DNA of 5,378 nt from contig PIVQ01000532.1 of the NCBI GenBank assembly GCA_003354055.1, forward strand, positions 1 to 5,378, in the 5' to 3' direction. The notes below the pieces were generated by a model. It was not told the origin of the DNA. It did no database searches and saw only the letters and a list, made by a program, of their open reading frames with translations. The translations under genes and the position numbers were made by a program. This document shows, one piece after another, positions 1 through 5,378 of the stretch; positions within the stretch are counted from its first letter, which is position 1; every line of letters starts with the position of its first letter. The DNA comes from Desulfobacteraceae bacterium (GTDB lineage: Bacteria > Desulfobacterota > Desulfobacteria > Desulfobacterales > Desulfobacteraceae).

Positions 1-287
1 CGCCTGTGACAAATATATTAAGACTACAAACACTAAAGCTTGCCCTCGAAGTGTGGGTGGCCGAAGGACTGGAAAAAGAATCAAACGCTTTTATTGACAG
101 ACCTCTTGGCGACACATAACACCATCATTGTTCACTATGGAACAGCTATAATCATCCACCTATGTTGCCATTAACGGCATCGCCATTGATTTGGAATCCA
201 TTCAGGAGATTCTTAAATAAGAACTTTATGTAGATGAACTTGTAAGTATAAGAGGGTCTGACATTAAATCCGCTGATGAACCAATGC
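1..287. other. Left-edge region without a supportable gene; short broken frames
   Basis: No intact gene is visible between the window edge and the end of the response-regulator gene. On the plus strand a frame is open from the edge to a TAA at 117-119, with a protein-like stretch (ALEVWVAEGLEKESNAFID). A second frame, open from about 152, reads INGIAIDLESIQEILK to a TAA at 218-220. It then continues in the same frame beyond that stop as ELYVDELVSIRG. The shift of frame and the internal stop would fit a decayed gene, but no start, ribosome binding site or recognisable family was found. The AT-rich repeat TTCTT-AAAT-AAGAA (210-223) is too weak to call a terminator for the minus-strand operon ending at 288, and no better terminator is seen here. 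Confidence 0.3.
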
Positions 288-1688
288 CTATCCATCAATT
301 TCCCTCTGACCAGCCGGAAGAATTTTATCAAGATCCAGGTTGTGCCTTTTAAGCTTATTTCTCAAAGTGGTTCTCGTGATATTCAATATTTTGGCAGCTT
401 CTGTTTTGTTTCCTTTTGTCTGTTTCAGTGTTTCTATGAGAGCTATTTTTTCTATATCGTCCAGAGTTTTGCTTCCACCAGAAAGTTGGGATTGAATAGA
501 ATCTTCCGGCTCATAATCCTTCAAAATGTTTGGTGGGAGATCCTTTTCAGAAATGTATTGTCCCAAACATAGGATTATCGCCCTTTCAATAACATTTTCA
601 AGCTCACGGACATTGCCGGGCCAGCTATATTTTGTCAGGGCATCCATTGCCATGGGAGTAAATCCCTTGATCAGTTTATTGTTTTCATCTGTGTATTTAT
701 TTAAGAATCGTTGGGCCAGCAGGGGGACGTCATCAGTTCGATCCCTTAACGGAGGTACGGTTATGTTGATTACATTTAACCGGTAAAACAGGTCTTCCCT
801 AAAATGGCCTTTTTTCACCTCTTCCTCCAGGCTCCTATTGGTGGCAACAATAATGCGTACATCAATATGAATGGTTTTATCGCTCCCGACTCTTTGGATT
901 TCCCTCTCCTGGATGGTTCTCAGTAGTTTTACCTGCATTGACAAAGGAATTTCACCGATTTCATCAAGAAAAATTGTACCTTTATCTGCTGCCAGGAAGA
1001 GTCCGTCTCTTCTCTTGTCTGCACCTGTGAAAGCTCCCTTTTCATGGCCGAACAATTCAGATTCCAGGAGTGTCTCATTCAAGGCTGCACAGTTCACGGA
1101 AACCAAACGGTTTTGTTTTCGATTACTATTGTTGTGAAGGGCTTTTGCAAATAGTTCCTTTCCCGTACCGCTCTCTCCCGAGATCAATATTGTGGCGTCG
1201 GTAGGGGCTGCAATCTTTGCGGTATCGATAACCTCCTGCATGGCAGGACTTGAACCGATGATCCCGGAAAAACTACTCTCAGAGGCCAATTGTTCCTTGA
1301 GCTGCCTGTTTTCCAGGGACAATTGCAAATGTTTTGTCACCCGTTCTATGGACAGCTTCAACTCTTCAAAATTAAGGGGCTTTGTCAAATAATCATCTGC
1401 TCCCAGCCGCATCGCTTCAACTGCCTTATCTACAGAAGAGTAGGCCGTCATGATAATTATGGGGATGGAAGGATTGAAGGCCTTGATTTCTCGGAGTGCC
1501 TCCATACCGCTGACATTGGCCATCCTGACATCCATAAGAATGACATCATATGGATTCTCCCGAGCCTCACGAATGGCATCTTCTCCGTCCGTTACACATT
1601 CAATGGACTGAGAAAGACTTTTCAAAAGCGTTTTGAGCATTGAGAGGTGTGCCTTGTCATCATCAACAATCAGTATTTTGCCTTTCAT
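288..1688 (-). CDS. zraR: Sigma-54-dependent response regulator, NtrC family, ZraR-like
   Basis: This is a cytoplasmic transcription activator (466 aa) that takes phosphate from the adjacent kinase and remodels sigma-54 RNA polymerase. Seen directly: an N-terminal receiver domain (about 3-120) with acidic residues D9-D11, phospho-acceptor D53, T81 and K103. A central AAA+ domain (about 140-370) follows, with Walker A GESGTGKE (171-178), the sigma-54-contact loop GAFTGA (218-223), Walker B FLDE ending D242-E243, ATNR (282-285), R-finger region FREDLFYRL (296-304) and WPGNVREL (356-363). A Fis-type helix-turn-helix (about 409-448) ends the protein. All catalytic signatures are intact, and length and order match the family (E. 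coli ZraR is 441 aa). The ATG overlaps the kinase stop by 4 bp (ATGA) and has AGAGGAG 5 nt upstream, inside the kinase gene, so translation is probably coupled. The symbol rests on architecture plus the divergent ZraP-like gene with a sigma-54 promoter. The zinc specificity implied by the name is not shown. Confidence 0.95.
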   Translation of the reverse strand: MKGKILIVDDDKAHLSMLKTLLKSLSQSIECVTDGEDAIREARENPYDVILMDVRMANVSGMEALREIKAFNPSIPIIIMTAYSSVDKAVEAMRLGADDYLTKPLNFEELKLSIERVTKHLQLSLENRQLKEQLASESSFSGIIGSSPAMQEVIDTAKIAAPTDATILISGESGTGKELFAKALHNNSNRKQNRLVSVNCAALNETLLESELFGHEKGAFTGADKRRDGLFLAADKGTIFLDEIGEIPLSMQVKLLRTIQEREIQRVGSDKTIHIDVRIIVATNRSLEEEVKKGHFREDLFYRLNVINITVPPLRDRTDDVPLLAQRFLNKYTDENNKLIKGFTPMAMDALTKYSWPGNVRELENVIERAIILCLGQYISEKDLPPNILKDYEPEDSIQSQLSGGSKTLDDIEKIALIETLKQTKGNKTEAAKILNITRTTLRNKLKRHNLDLDKILPAGQREIDG

Positions 1689-3481
1689 ATCAGCTCCTCT
1701 TTATTCTGATTCAAAGGTATTGAAATCACAAACGTTGAACCTTTGTCCTTTGCACCTTCAATCTTTATCGACCCACTATGGCTTTCTATAATCTTAAAAG
1801 CGATAGCAAGTCCAAGGCCGGTCCCCTTCTTTTTGGTCGTAAAATACGGGTTGAATATATTGGTTTGGTCTTCAGCAGAAATTCCGTCACCAGTGTCAGA
1901 AATTTGAAACTTCAGCTTGCCTTCCAGGGTAAAAACCTTAACGGTCAGATTTCCTCCGGCTTTCATAGCCTGAATACCGTTTATAAATATATTTAGCAGA
2001 ACCTGGGTAAACCGGTCTTTATCAATAGCAATTTTCGGAATATCTGTTTCAATGGATTTGACGATATCTACTCTGGCCATTTCTGCCTCATACTTTATTA
2101 ACCTCAGAGCTTTATCAACCAAATCGAATACCTTTACTTCCTTTAATTCCAATTTCATTGGCCGTGCAAATTCAAGCAGTTCGGAGATAACCCTGTTAAC
2201 CCGGTCAACCTCTTCAGCCATTATACTTGCCGCTTTTTTATTATCGCTGTCTGAGTCAAATAGACTACCAAAATATGTGGCATACCCTCTTATGGAACTC
2301 AATGGATTCCGGACTTCATGGGCAACCCCTGCCGCAAGGGTACCCACAGCCGCAAGCTTATCTTTTTGCTGGATTTCAAGTTCCAAGGCTCGGATATCGC
2401 TTAAATCCTTTAAAATAAAAACATGTCCAATGAAATTTCCCTGCTCTCCAATAATTTCCGTTATGGTTATCGCAACTGGTGCGGCCTTGTTTGTTTTAGT
2501 TTCAAAAAATAATTCTTTTTCTAAAACAGGATGGCCTTTTTTCACACTTTCATGCAGCTCTATAAGGGAGGCGGGCAGTATCTGCGTTGTTTTTTTATCT
2601 TTAGTTCCACTAATATCTCTTTTTAAGAGCATGGCAGCCACTTCATTTACATAAACGATATCTGATGTATCATTAACAGCAAGAATACCCATGGGCAGAC
2701 TTGTCACCAATTCAGAAGCGAATGCTCTTGTGTCCTGAAGGAGGCGACGGGAACGGGCGTGGTTTTGAGCCCAAAATAAAGAAACCAGCCCTGTCAAACC
2801 AAGAAAAACTATTACGGCTATTGTTATTCCACTGTTACGAAGATCTTCCTTTCTTGCAGCCTCAAAAGGGGCGATATCCATTCCTATAAAAATGATGGGC
2901 CGATTTTCAGGGTCCAAAAGACGCTCTTGGGACAATCCTTTAATCCATCCCGGGGAACAATACATAGAATTCTTCATTTGGCCCATCCCTCTATTTCCTG
3001 AGCCAGTCCCACGATGGTTCAAGGATGGTAAGAAGGTCTTATAGACTTCGAAATAGTCTTTTTCTCCGTCTCCTGAGACAATCCGCCATTGAGGTTGGTC
3101 AGTTCGGGGGAGTTGGGCTTTAAAGAGGGAGTCCTTAAATCGACCACCGATTTTCTTTTTCTGGTTGTGTGCAAGGATTTCACCGGCATCATCCGTGATA
3201 AAGATATAGGAAATGTCTCCCTGGGATGCGGTTTCTTCCAATAAGGTTTGCAGGTGAGCCTCATTTCCCATCATGCCCATCATACCTGTTCTGCTACCAG
3301 CTTCAAAAGACCGGATCAAAGCAGACCCTTTTTCCGCCAGGATCTGTCCCATATATTTTTCTTCACGGTTGTAATTCATTACAGCCTGAATAACGACAAC
3401 GGCTACTAAAACAACACTGATCCCAATAATCATCCAAGGTGATGCTGAGCTGTTTACGGGTGTTCTTTTTTGACTGAACAT
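1685..3481 (-). CDS. zraS: Membrane sensor histidine kinase, ZraS-like, with periplasmic Cache-type sensor and PAS domain
   Basis: This inner-membrane histidine kinase (598 aa) is the presumed partner of the overlapping response regulator. Order: short basic N-terminus; TM1 about 17-35; periplasmic sensor about 36-216, likely Cache-like; TM2 about 217-236; PAS about 255-362; HisKA with phospho-acceptor H388 in AGVAHEVRNPLSS; HATPase with N-box N497/N501, G1 box DTGDGI (529-534), NPYFTTK (544-550) and G2 GTGLGLA (553-559). All kinase boxes look functional. The sensor contains a Met cluster (M67, M68, M70, M71) just after TM1 and a Gly/Met/Cys loop (about 158-179, with M166, M169, M173, C175). 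Both could bind a soft metal, but that is inference. It is longer than E. coli ZraS (465 aa) because of the larger sensor and added PAS domain, so signal and ligand may differ. The ATG at 3481 is chosen because it places a short basic leader before TM1; GGAA 6-7 nt upstream is a modest ribosome binding site. Confidence 0.93.
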   Translation of the reverse strand: MFSQKRTPVNSSASPWMIIGISVVLVAVVVIQAVMNYNREEKYMGQILAEKGSALIRSFEAGSRTGMMGMMGNEAHLQTLLEETASQGDISYIFITDDAGEILAHNQKKKIGGRFKDSLFKAQLPRTDQPQWRIVSGDGEKDYFEVYKTFLPSLNHRGTGSGNRGMGQMKNSMYCSPGWIKGLSQERLLDPENRPIIFIGMDIAPFEAARKEDLRNSGITIAVIVFLGLTGLVSLFWAQNHARSRRLLQDTRAFASELVTSLPMGILAVNDTSDIVYVNEVAAMLLKRDISGTKDKKTTQILPASLIELHESVKKGHPVLEKELFFETKTNKAAPVAITITEIIGEQGNFIGHVFILKDLSDIRALELEIQQKDKLAAVGTLAAGVAHEVRNPLSSIRGYATYFGSLFDSDSDNKKAASIMAEEVDRVNRVISELLEFARPMKLELKEVKVFDLVDKALRLIKYEAEMARVDIVKSIETDIPKIAIDKDRFTQVLLNIFINGIQAMKAGGNLTVKVFTLEGKLKFQISDTGDGISAEDQTNIFNPYFTTKKKGTGLGLAIAFKIIESHSGSIKIEGAKDKGSTFVISIPLNQNKEELI

Positions 3482-3499
3482 AATCTATTCCAATTATCC

Positions 3500-3515
3500 G
3501 GTTAAATTTGGGCCA
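3500..3515 (-). promoter_or_regulatory. Second, degenerate copy of the palindromic element; also a weak sigma-54-like match
   Basis: Read on the minus strand this is TGGCCCAAATTTAACC. It matches 12 of 16 bases of the better copy at 3534-3549 (TGGTTAAATTTTAACC) and lies exactly 34 bp from it in the same orientation. It could be the second site of a tandem operator for the response regulator. It also resembles a sigma-54 promoter facing the kinase gene: TGG sits at -24 spacing, but the -12 GC is replaced by AC. Transcription would then start only about 8 nt before the kinase ATG. I therefore prefer the operator reading. Confidence 0.35.
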
Positions 3516-3532
3516 CATGACATCAAAACTGT

Positions 3533-3549
3533 TGGTTAAAATTTAACCA
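3533..3549. promoter_or_regulatory. Perfect 8-bp inverted repeat, candidate response-regulator enhancer (UAS)
   Basis: TGGTTAAA (3533-3540) and TTTAACCA (3542-3549) are exact reverse complements around a single base, A3541. The site is centred about 128 bp upstream of the predicted zraP transcription start. That is the usual distance for an NtrC-family enhancer, whose activators bind palindromes as dimers. A related copy lies 34 bp away at 3500-3515, and a looser half-site (GGTTGAAA) at 3579-3586. Binding by the local ZraR-like protein is inferred from position and symmetry only. Confidence 0.5.
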
Positions 3550-3585
3550 CCAAATCAGTTTCTGCAATGCAAATAGACGGTTGAA

Positions 3586-3614
3586 ATAATATTTTTAGAG
3601 CTATTTACTGTGAA
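3586..3614 (-). promoter_or_regulatory. Candidate sigma-70 promoter for the kinase-regulator operon
   Basis: On the minus strand TTCACA (3614-3609, 5/6 to TTGACA) and TATTAT (3591-3586, 5/6 to TATAAT) are separated by exactly 17 bp. The start would fall near 3579, giving a leader of about 97 nt before the kinase ATG. The palindromic element at 3533-3549 would lie inside that transcribed leader, so the regulator could damp its own expression. The region is AT-rich, so a chance match is possible. Confidence 0.35.
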
Positions 3615-3643
3615 TACAGGGTGTTGAAATGTTTATTTTTTAT

Positions 3644-3659
3644 TGGCACACCCGTTGCA
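3644..3659 (+). promoter_or_regulatory. Consensus sigma-54 (-24/-12) promoter for the zraP-like gene
   Basis: TGGCAC (3644-3649), five bases ACCCG, then TTGCA (3655-3659) match the sigma-54 consensus TGGCAC-N5-TTGCW without a mismatch. GG (3645-3646) and GC (3657-3658) have the required 10-bp separation. Transcription should start near 3670, leaving an untranslated leader of about 48 nt before the ATG at 3718. The divergent operon encodes a sigma-54 activator with an intact GAFTGA loop, which strongly supports use of this promoter. Confidence 0.9.
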
Positions 3660-3717
3660 ATCAATAGAAACCAGACAGCGAAAGCGTTTAATTAACAAAA
3701 ATTTAAAGGAGTTTATT

Positions 3718-4128
3718 ATGAAAAAAGTTATTACAGCAATCGCAGCAACCTTGATCGTCGGATTTTTTGCAGCCAGTGCATATGCCTGGGGATGTGGCAA
3801 CGGTTACGGTGGTGGTATGCGTGGGAATGGCCATTACAATCAGGCCGGATACAATAATGAAGCGTATCAGACATTTATCAATGAAACCCAAACCCTTAGG
3901 TCATCAATTTCTGCTGATAGGGCTGAATTCAACGCCCTGATGGCGGGTACAAACCCTGATCCCCAGAAAGCCAGAACTCTGTCTGAGAAAATAAGTAAGT
4001 CTGAGAACGAACTGAGAGCCAAAGCTCAAGAATACAACGTTGCCGGAGGTAGGGGACGCTGGGGATCCGGCCAGGGATGGAACTGTGGCATCAATACCCA
4101 TAACCATGCCTTTGCAGGATGCTGGTAA
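3718..4128 (+). CDS. zraP: ZraP-like periplasmic metal-binding / chaperone protein
   Basis: This is a small secreted protein (136 aa) of the ZraP / CpxP / Spy-like group, which in enterobacteria are periplasmic chaperones of the envelope stress response; ZraP also binds zinc. Seen: a signal peptide with basic MKK start, hydrophobic core and probable cleavage after A23 (AYA|W). Then come a Gly-rich segment with C26 and H39, a helical core (about 47-107) and a Gly-rich tail with C123, H128, H130, C135 and terminal W136. The core segment EFNALMAGTNPDPQKA resembles the E. coli ZraP segment EYNALLAANPPDSSKI, and both proteins end in a Gly/Cys/His tail closing in W (recalled, not aligned by tool). 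The ATG at 3718 is preferred over upstream in-frame TTG codons because AAAGGAG lies 6 nt before it and the signal peptide starts there. Expression is expected from the sigma-54 promoter at 3644. The metal bound is unknown; the Cys content hints at a soft metal. Confidence 0.88.
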   Translation: MKKVITAIAATLIVGFFAASAYAWGCGNGYGGGMRGNGHYNQAGYNNEAYQTFINETQTLRSSISADRAEFNALMAGTNPDPQKARTLSEKISKSENELRAKAQEYNVAGGRGRWGSGQGWNCGINTHNHAFAGCW

Positions 4129-4154
4129 GCCACGAACAAGAATTGAGGAATCAA

Positions 4155-4185
4155 GCCGGAGAAGAGGAATCTCCTTTTCTCCGGC
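4155..4185 (+). other. Strong RNA hairpin between zraP and the SHOCT gene
   Basis: The arms GCCGGAGAAGAGGA (4155-4168) and TCCTTTTCTCCGGC (4172-4185) pair over 13-14 bp with one G-U wobble and a 3-5 nt loop. The following bases (AATATTAG) contain no T-run, so it is not a typical intrinsic terminator. It lies 26 nt after the zraP stop and 32 nt before the SHOCT start. An mRNA-stabilising or processing structure that lifts zraP output above that of the distal gene is the likeliest role. A weak attenuator is the alternative. Confidence 0.65.
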
Positions 4186-4217
4186 AATATTAGAAACAAC
4201 AACATTTGGAGACGCAA

Positions 4218-4472
4218 ATGTGGGGATGTAATTATAGTGGAGCAGGTTTGGGGCATTGGTTTTTCGACGGCGGGATTATAGGGTTTAGCCTTACAGCCCT
4301 TATCATAATTTTATTAGCGGCGTTGGTACTAAAAATTATAAGGGGGCCTCAACAGAAAAAGTCTCAAAATTTTGACAGATTAGATTCCTTGAAAATCCTG
4401 AAAAACAGGTTTGCCAAAGGTGAAATAACCGAACAGGAATACAAGAAAATAAAAGAAGTTCTTTCGGTATGA
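4218..4472 (+). CDS. Small membrane protein with C-terminal SHOCT domain
   Basis: This 84-aa protein has one predicted transmembrane helix (about 18-43, ending near K43-R46) and a cytoplasmic C-terminal SHOCT-type motif (about 58-82, LKNRFAKGEITEQEYKKIK). SHOCT motifs are short two-helix segments, often at the end of small membrane proteins, with an unsettled role in oligomerisation or interaction. The N-terminus MWGCNYSGAGLGHW is short, Gly/aromatic-rich and carries C4 and H13. Its W-G-C motif recurs at the mature N-terminus of the preceding ZraP-like protein. The ATG at 4218 is chosen over the in-frame TTG at 4206 because GGAG (4208-4211) sits 6 nt before it and overlaps that TTG. The gene lies 89 bp after zraP with no own promoter seen, so it is probably co-transcribed and part of the same response. 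No biochemical function can be assigned. Confidence 0.85.
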   Translation: MWGCNYSGAGLGHWFFDGGIIGFSLTALIIILLAALVLKIIRGPQQKKSQNFDRLDSLKILKNRFAKGEITEQEYKKIKEVLSV

Positions 4473-4754
4473 GCCTGAGAGGACTTTTTTCCCTACGAAT
4501 CAGTAGGATTTAATCTGGTCCAATATGATCAATCGCTTTCCATCAAAATTTTAAACAACAACATACTCGTGGACCATTAGGACCGAATATGCCAGCGAAT
4601 GAAAGGCCTACCAAGGAATTATTGATTCATTCGAGTGGCTAACCAGACAAAGTGATAGGAAGCCCCCAACAATTAGATTCCAGAGATGCAGGGGATGTGG
4701 TAGCATTGCTTTAAAATTCTTATGATTAACAATGAAACTTCCCTGGAGAATACC
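4473..4754. other. Intergenic stretch between the SHOCT and flavodoxin-like genes
   Basis: No intact gene is seen. A T6 run (4485-4490) shortly after the SHOCT stop is not preceded by a convincing stem. A small hairpin CCTAC-N6-GTAGG (4492-4507) follows it without a T-tail, so no terminator is called. TGGTCCA (4516-4522) and TGGACCA (4570-4576) are a 7-bp inverted repeat too far apart to interpret. A frame without a start codon is open from 4603 to a TGA at 4723-4725 (includes EWLTRQSDRKPPTIRFQ and the C-x-x-C stretch CRGCG). It may be a gene relict, but I recognise no family. No good sigma-70 or sigma-54 promoter for the flavodoxin-like gene was found. Confidence 0.4.
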
Positions 4755-5192
4755 GTGAAAGTAATTATATACTTCTCTTTCAGCAAGAAGAAGCGAAGTA
4801 AAGGTATAGCAATGTCAATTGAGGGAGATCACTATGAGCTTCGTCCTGGAGAACGAATTGGTAGATTCCCGATAATCAGCTATTTGCGACTTGGATTTAT
4901 CACAATGAAAAACAAAGACGTGCCTATCATAGCGCCGGGAATCGACTTTGATAAATACAATGAAGTAGTGCTTGTTTTTCCAATTTGGGCCGCACGGATG
5001 GCACAGTATATGAAATGTTATCTGCATCAAGTACCATTCAAAGGTAAAAAAGTTAAGTTAATTGCAACCAGTAATAGTGGGCAAAAAGGATATATGGAGG
5101 GTTTAGGTGATTCTGTTGATCCATCTAATGATGTAATCGATATTGTCATGTATAAACGGGATGTGTTCCGCCATGGTGTTCAGCCAGTTTGA
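4755..5192 (+). CDS. Small flavodoxin-fold protein with an atypical cofactor loop
   Basis: This 145-aa protein has the layout of short flavodoxin-family proteins: first strand VIIYFSFS (3-10), a middle segment ending DFDKYNEVVLVFPIWAARM (64-82) that matches the family pattern D-Y-D-x-V-x-x-G-x-P-x-W-x-x-x-x, then GKKVKLIATSNSG (97-109) as the next strand and loop. W78 and the SNSG loop would sit near a flavin in relatives. What is odd is the first loop. The usual S/T-x-T/S-G-N-T phosphate-binding sequence is replaced by S10-KKKRSKG, so canonical FMN binding is doubtful, though the basic residues could bind another phosphate. GTG 4755 is preferred to ATG 4722 because TGGAG (4744-4748) lies 6 nt upstream, ATG 4722 has no ribosome binding site, and the protein then begins right at strand 1 as in the family. 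It is on the same strand as the SHOCT gene, but the 282-bp gap argues against one operon. Confidence 0.65.
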   Translation: MKVIIYFSFSKKKRSKGIAMSIEGDHYELRPGERIGRFPIISYLRLGFITMKNKDVPIIAPGIDFDKYNEVVLVFPIWAARMAQYMKCYLHQVPFKGKKVKLIATSNSGQKGYMEGLGDSVDPSNDVIDIVMYKRDVFRHGVQPV

Positions 5193-5378
5193 GGAAAAAA
5201 TGGGTTGAATTATATCAGATCAAATTCATATTTTTTACAAGTAATTCCATAGCGACAGATATGTCTATATAACCGGACCGGCAAGATTTTGAATACAGCG
5301 ACCAATTCCAAAAGAATGGGCCATGACTTCGAACTCGGCTCCAGTGAGCCATACAAATTCCAGGGCTCTCTTTTTTCA
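5193..5378 (-). other. Right-edge region; possible 3' end of an unidentified minus-strand gene or element
   Basis: After the flavodoxin-like stop no plus-strand gene is seen. On the minus strand one frame enters from the window edge and stays open for 55 codons to a TAA at 5212-5210, ending GITCKKYEFDLI. A second gives an ATG-started 45-codon frame at 5352-5215 (MAHWSRVRSHGPFFWNW...). A third is open from 5375 to 5265. Three overlapping open frames over about 110 bp means none can be chosen from length alone. No domain is recognised and the N-terminal part, if any, is outside the window. CCGGACCGG (5273-5281) is a small symmetric motif of unknown meaning. Confidence 0.25.

Noticed and set aside
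276..572. 98-codon plus-strand open frame antisense to the end of the regulator gene
   Set aside because: It is a shadow of the Fis-type DNA-binding domain coding sequence; composition is Phe/Ser-rich without a domain.
2052..2654. 200-codon plus-strand open frame antisense to the kinase gene
   Set aside because: It lies wholly opposite the kinase's PAS and HisKA coding sequence, has no domain or ribosome binding site, and the minus-strand product has all expected motifs.
3019..3264. 81-codon minus-strand frame inside the kinase gene
   Set aside because: It is an alternative frame of the sensor-domain coding region with no recognisable domain.
3643..3717. Upstream extension of the zraP-like gene to a TTG codon
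   Set aside because: It would run through the sigma-54 promoter and its predicted start site, and would put 25 residues before a clear signal peptide.
4026..4256. 76-codon minus-strand frame across the zraP end and SHOCT start
   Set aside because: It is antisense to two well-supported genes and their hairpin; no ribosome binding site or family.
4485..4507. T-run and small hairpin after the SHOCT gene as an intrinsic terminator
   Set aside because: The T-run comes before the 5-bp stem, not after it, and no stem precedes the T-run.
4580..4593. Sigma-54-like GG...GC pair upstream of the flavodoxin-like gene
   Set aside because: The separation is 9 bp instead of 10 and the flanking bases do not match TGGCAC / TTGCA.

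Overview
The window carries a divergent ZraPSR-type envelope-stress / metal-response locus, most likely from a Gram-negative bacterium of the Desulfobacterota (Deltaproteobacteria) type. That placement is an inference. It rests on moderately AT-rich DNA, a Cache-PAS-HisKA sensor kinase paired with a sigma-54 activator, and a ZraP-like periplasmic protein followed by a small SHOCT membrane protein. No rRNA, tRNA, CRISPR array or intact mobile element is visible.

Layout: positions 1-287 hold no supportable gene, only short broken open frames. On the minus strand, 3481->288 is a two-gene operon: a membrane sensor histidine kinase (zraS-like, 598 aa) and an NtrC-family response regulator (zraR-like, 466 aa). 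They overlap by 4 bp (ATGA) and are probably translationally coupled. The divergent intergenic region 3482-3717 is rich in signals. It has a consensus sigma-54 promoter reading toward zraP (TGGCAC-N5-TTGCA, 3644-3659). Two related copies of a palindromic element (3533-3549 and 3500-3515) lie 34 bp apart, at a typical enhancer distance from that promoter. A sigma-70-like promoter candidate reads toward the kinase. On the plus strand, 3718-4128 encodes a secreted ZraP-like protein (136 aa). A 13-14 bp hairpin (4155-4185) follows, then an 84-aa one-helix SHOCT protein (4218-4472). After about 280 bp without a clear gene comes a small flavodoxin-fold protein (4755-5192, GTG start) whose FMN-phosphate loop is replaced by a Lys/Arg-rich stretch. 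The last ~185 bp may hold the 3' end of a minus-strand element, not identified.

How the parts probably work together: the kinase senses an envelope signal, perhaps a soft metal ion given the Met- and Cys-containing sensor loops, and phosphorylates the regulator. The regulator binds the paired palindromes and drives sigma-54 RNA polymerase at the zraP promoter. This raises the periplasmic ZraP-like chaperone / metal-binding protein and, by read-through or processing, the SHOCT membrane protein. In E. coli, ZraP is reported to feed back on ZraS; the same loop is plausible here but not shown. The two effectors share a W-G-C motif at or near the mature N terminus. The best candidates for something new are that shared motif with the SHOCT partner, the tandem palindromes, the inter-gene hairpin and the aberrant flavodoxin.
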